A stretch of 47,610 nt of DNA, taken from contig CALFSX010000145.1 in the NCBI GenBank assembly GCA_937916515.1, positions 1 through 47,610 of the forward strand. The letters are read 5' to 3'. The position numbers were made by a program, and so were the translations under genes. The DNA is from an uncultured Planctomycetaceae bacterium (GTDB lineage: Bacteria; Planctomycetota; Planctomycetia; Planctomycetales; Planctomycetaceae). Position 1 is the stretch's first letter, and the number at the start of each line of letters is the position of its first letter. Under the pieces are notes generated by a model. The model worked only from the letters and a program-made list of their open reading frames with translations, made no database searches and was not told the origin of the DNA. This document shows positions 46,411 to 47,610 of the stretch, in pieces.

Positions 46411-47583
46411 ATGACCACAACAAATCAAACTTCCAAACTACGCATGGCTCTGATCGGCGGCGGCGGAGCGGGCTTTATTGGCAAAGTTCATGCAACGGCC
46501 GCTACGCTGGACAGAGAAGCAGATCTTGTTGCGGGAGCATTTTCTTCCAACCCGGAACGCTCCAAAGCCGCCGCATCAGAATTTGGCGTCCCCGCAGATC
46601 GTGCCTACGGAACCTACCAGGAACTACTTGAACGCGAAAGCCAACTTCCGGCCGATCAGCGAGTTCACTTTGTGTCGATCGCTACCCCAAACTTCACTCA
46701 CTGCGAAATTGCGTGTGCCGCTATGGAAGCGGGCTTCCACGTTGTCTGCGACAAGCCGATGACTACCAATCTGGATGACGCCGCAAAGATGGTGGCAACG
46801 GCCGAGCAAACCGGCCGAGTGTTCGCACTGACACACAACTATTCCGGCTATCCGATGATGCGTCAGGTTCGAGACATGGTTGCCAACCGCGAACTCGGCG
46901 ACATCATTGCTGTACGAGCAACCTATGTGCAGGGCTGGATGCACGGTATGGAACCCGGAGCTGATCAGGCTCGCGGGGCATGGAAGTCCGACCCGCTAAA
47001 GAACGGGCGAGCTGGTTCTTTGGGAGACGTCGGTACGCACGCCTTTCATCTGGCAAGCTTCGCGACCGGACTGCAGCCAGAATCTTTGCTTAGCCACATG
47101 CAATCGTATTCGAAGCACCATGAACTCGATGACTATGGTCATGCCATGATCCGCTTCAATAACGGCGCCACGGGCATGGTTACGTGGAGCCAAATGACTC
47201 ATGGTCGCCTAAACGATCTGGCAATCGAAATTGATGGCACCAAAGCCGCTGTCACGTGGCGTCAGGAAGAACCAAATCAGCTGTTCGTGCGATCGCTGGG
47301 CCAACCGACCAAAGTCTATGAACGCAATCCCGGTGCGAACTACATGACGGCCACTGCCTCCGCAGCCTGCCGGATTCCCGGCGGACACCCCGAAGCTTTC
47401 TTTGAAGCATTCGCCAACGTGTATCGAAACGCATTTGCAGACATGCGCAAAGTTAACGCTGGCGAAACTTTGGATCGAGCAGCTTCCATCTATCCAAACG
47501 TGTACGACGGTCAGAAAGGAGTCCGCTTTATGACGCGTTGCCTGGAAAGTGCGGACAACGCGTCGTCATGGAAATCGTGGTAG
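46411..47583 (+). CDS. Gfo/Idh/MocA family oxidoreductase
   Basis: 390 residues from ATG 46411; upstream in-frame sequence back to 46261 is not protein-like. Rossmann motif ALIGGGGAGFIG, then VVCDKPMTT with the catalytic K115 of the (E/D)KP motif. The C-terminal domain carries GSLGDVGTHAFHLASF with the histidines expected near the active site. NAD(P)-dependent sugar or cyclitol dehydrogenase; the exact substrate is not predictable. Weak ribosome-binding site. Unlike the gene at 17491, the motif is complete. Confidence 0.95.
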   Translation: MTTTNQTSKLRMALIGGGGAGFIGKVHATAATLDREADLVAGAFSSNPERSKAAASEFGVPADRAYGTYQELLERESQLPADQRVHFVSIATPNFTHCEIACAAMEAGFHVVCDKPMTTNLDDAAKMVATAEQTGRVFALTHNYSGYPMMRQVRDMVANRELGDIIAVRATYVQGWMHGMEPGADQARGAWKSDPLKNGRAGSLGDVGTHAFHLASFATGLQPESLLSHMQSYSKHHELDDYGHAMIRFNNGATGMVTWSQMTHGRLNDLAIEIDGTKAAVTWRQEEPNQLFVRSLGQPTKVYERNPGANYMTATASAACRIPGGHPEAFFEAFANVYRNAFADMRKVNAGETLDRAASIYPNVYDGQKGVRFMTRCLESADNASSWKSW

Positions 47584-47586
47584 AGC

Positions 47587-47610
47587 GGGGTTCGGGGTTC
47601 GGGGTTCGGG
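47587..47610. repeat. 7-nt tandem repeat at window edge
   Basis: GGGGTTC repeated three times plus GGG, running off the window end, 3 nt after the oxidoreductase stop. Heptanucleotide simple repeat; total length unknown. Confidence 0.9.

Overview
The window looks like chromosomal DNA of a Planctomycete (Planctomycetota). The evidence is family content: a very large secreted ThuA / PVC-type dehydrogenase / CxxCH cytochrome protein, a second ThuA protein, a five-heme cytochrome-TPR protein paired with an FG-GAP/UnbV protein, a Minf_1886-family protein, a tubulin-like protein and two Gfo/Idh/MocA oxidoreductases. No rRNA, tRNA, CRISPR array, prophage or transposase was seen. Gene order reads as ordinary chromosome with housekeeping genes (dnaE, trpE, holB, ricT, trkH, ugd) scattered among lineage-specific genes.

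Layout. 1-3.6 kb: a tubulin-like protein cut by the window edge, then a zinc-ribbon/disordered/two-helix membrane protein. 4.1-7.7 kb: dnaE, preceded by a short ORF and a perfect hairpin. 7.8-11.1 kb: a secreted-protein gene broken by one in-frame TAG, an Asp-box propeller protein and a small Cys-rich secreted protein. 11.3-16.1 kb: membrane pentaheme cytochrome-TPR gene plus FG-GAP/UnbV gene. 16.1-18.6 kb: XylR-type AraC regulator divergent from a Gfo/Idh oxidoreductase. 18.7-19.5 kb: a MenA/MenT-like toxin-antitoxin pair whose nucleotidyltransferase toxin carries a stop and a frameshift. 19.5-24.2 kb: a 1560-residue ThuA/dehydrogenase/cytochrome c protein containing in-frame palindromic repeats. 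24.3-28 kb: GRAM-like protein, TauE/SafE permease, hypothetical protein, trpE. 28.1-30.7 kb: holB-ricT-Minf_1886. 31.1-36.9 kb: ThuA protein, TrkH, SGNH-like protein, hypothetical protein, site-2 protease. 36.9-42.7 kb, minus strand: zinc-ribbon protein, B12 radical SAM protein, UDP-glucose dehydrogenase with a strong terminator, glycosyltransferase and methyltransferase. 43.1-47.6 kb: GT-C membrane protein, fold-III PLP enzyme, second Gfo/Idh enzyme, and a 7-nt tandem repeat at the edge.

The most unusual content is repetitive and structural. A family of about 120-150 bp intergenic elements (called R here) occurs five times between 35.2 and 45.1 kb, all in the same orientation, with hairpins that are kept despite base changes. 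A second element (Q) occurs twice and holds three consecutive short hairpins. A different palindrome family sits in frame inside the giant ThuA gene. Perfect hairpins with 3-nt loops also lie just upstream of dnaE, the TauE permease and ugd.

Linked functions: ugd, GT2, methyltransferase and the GT-C protein suggest surface polysaccharide or lipid-linked glycan synthesis; the XylR-type regulator with its divergent oxidoreductase suggests a sugar-responsive unit; holB-ricT-Minf_1886 is a housekeeping cluster. All assignments come from reading motifs by eye; no database search was possible.
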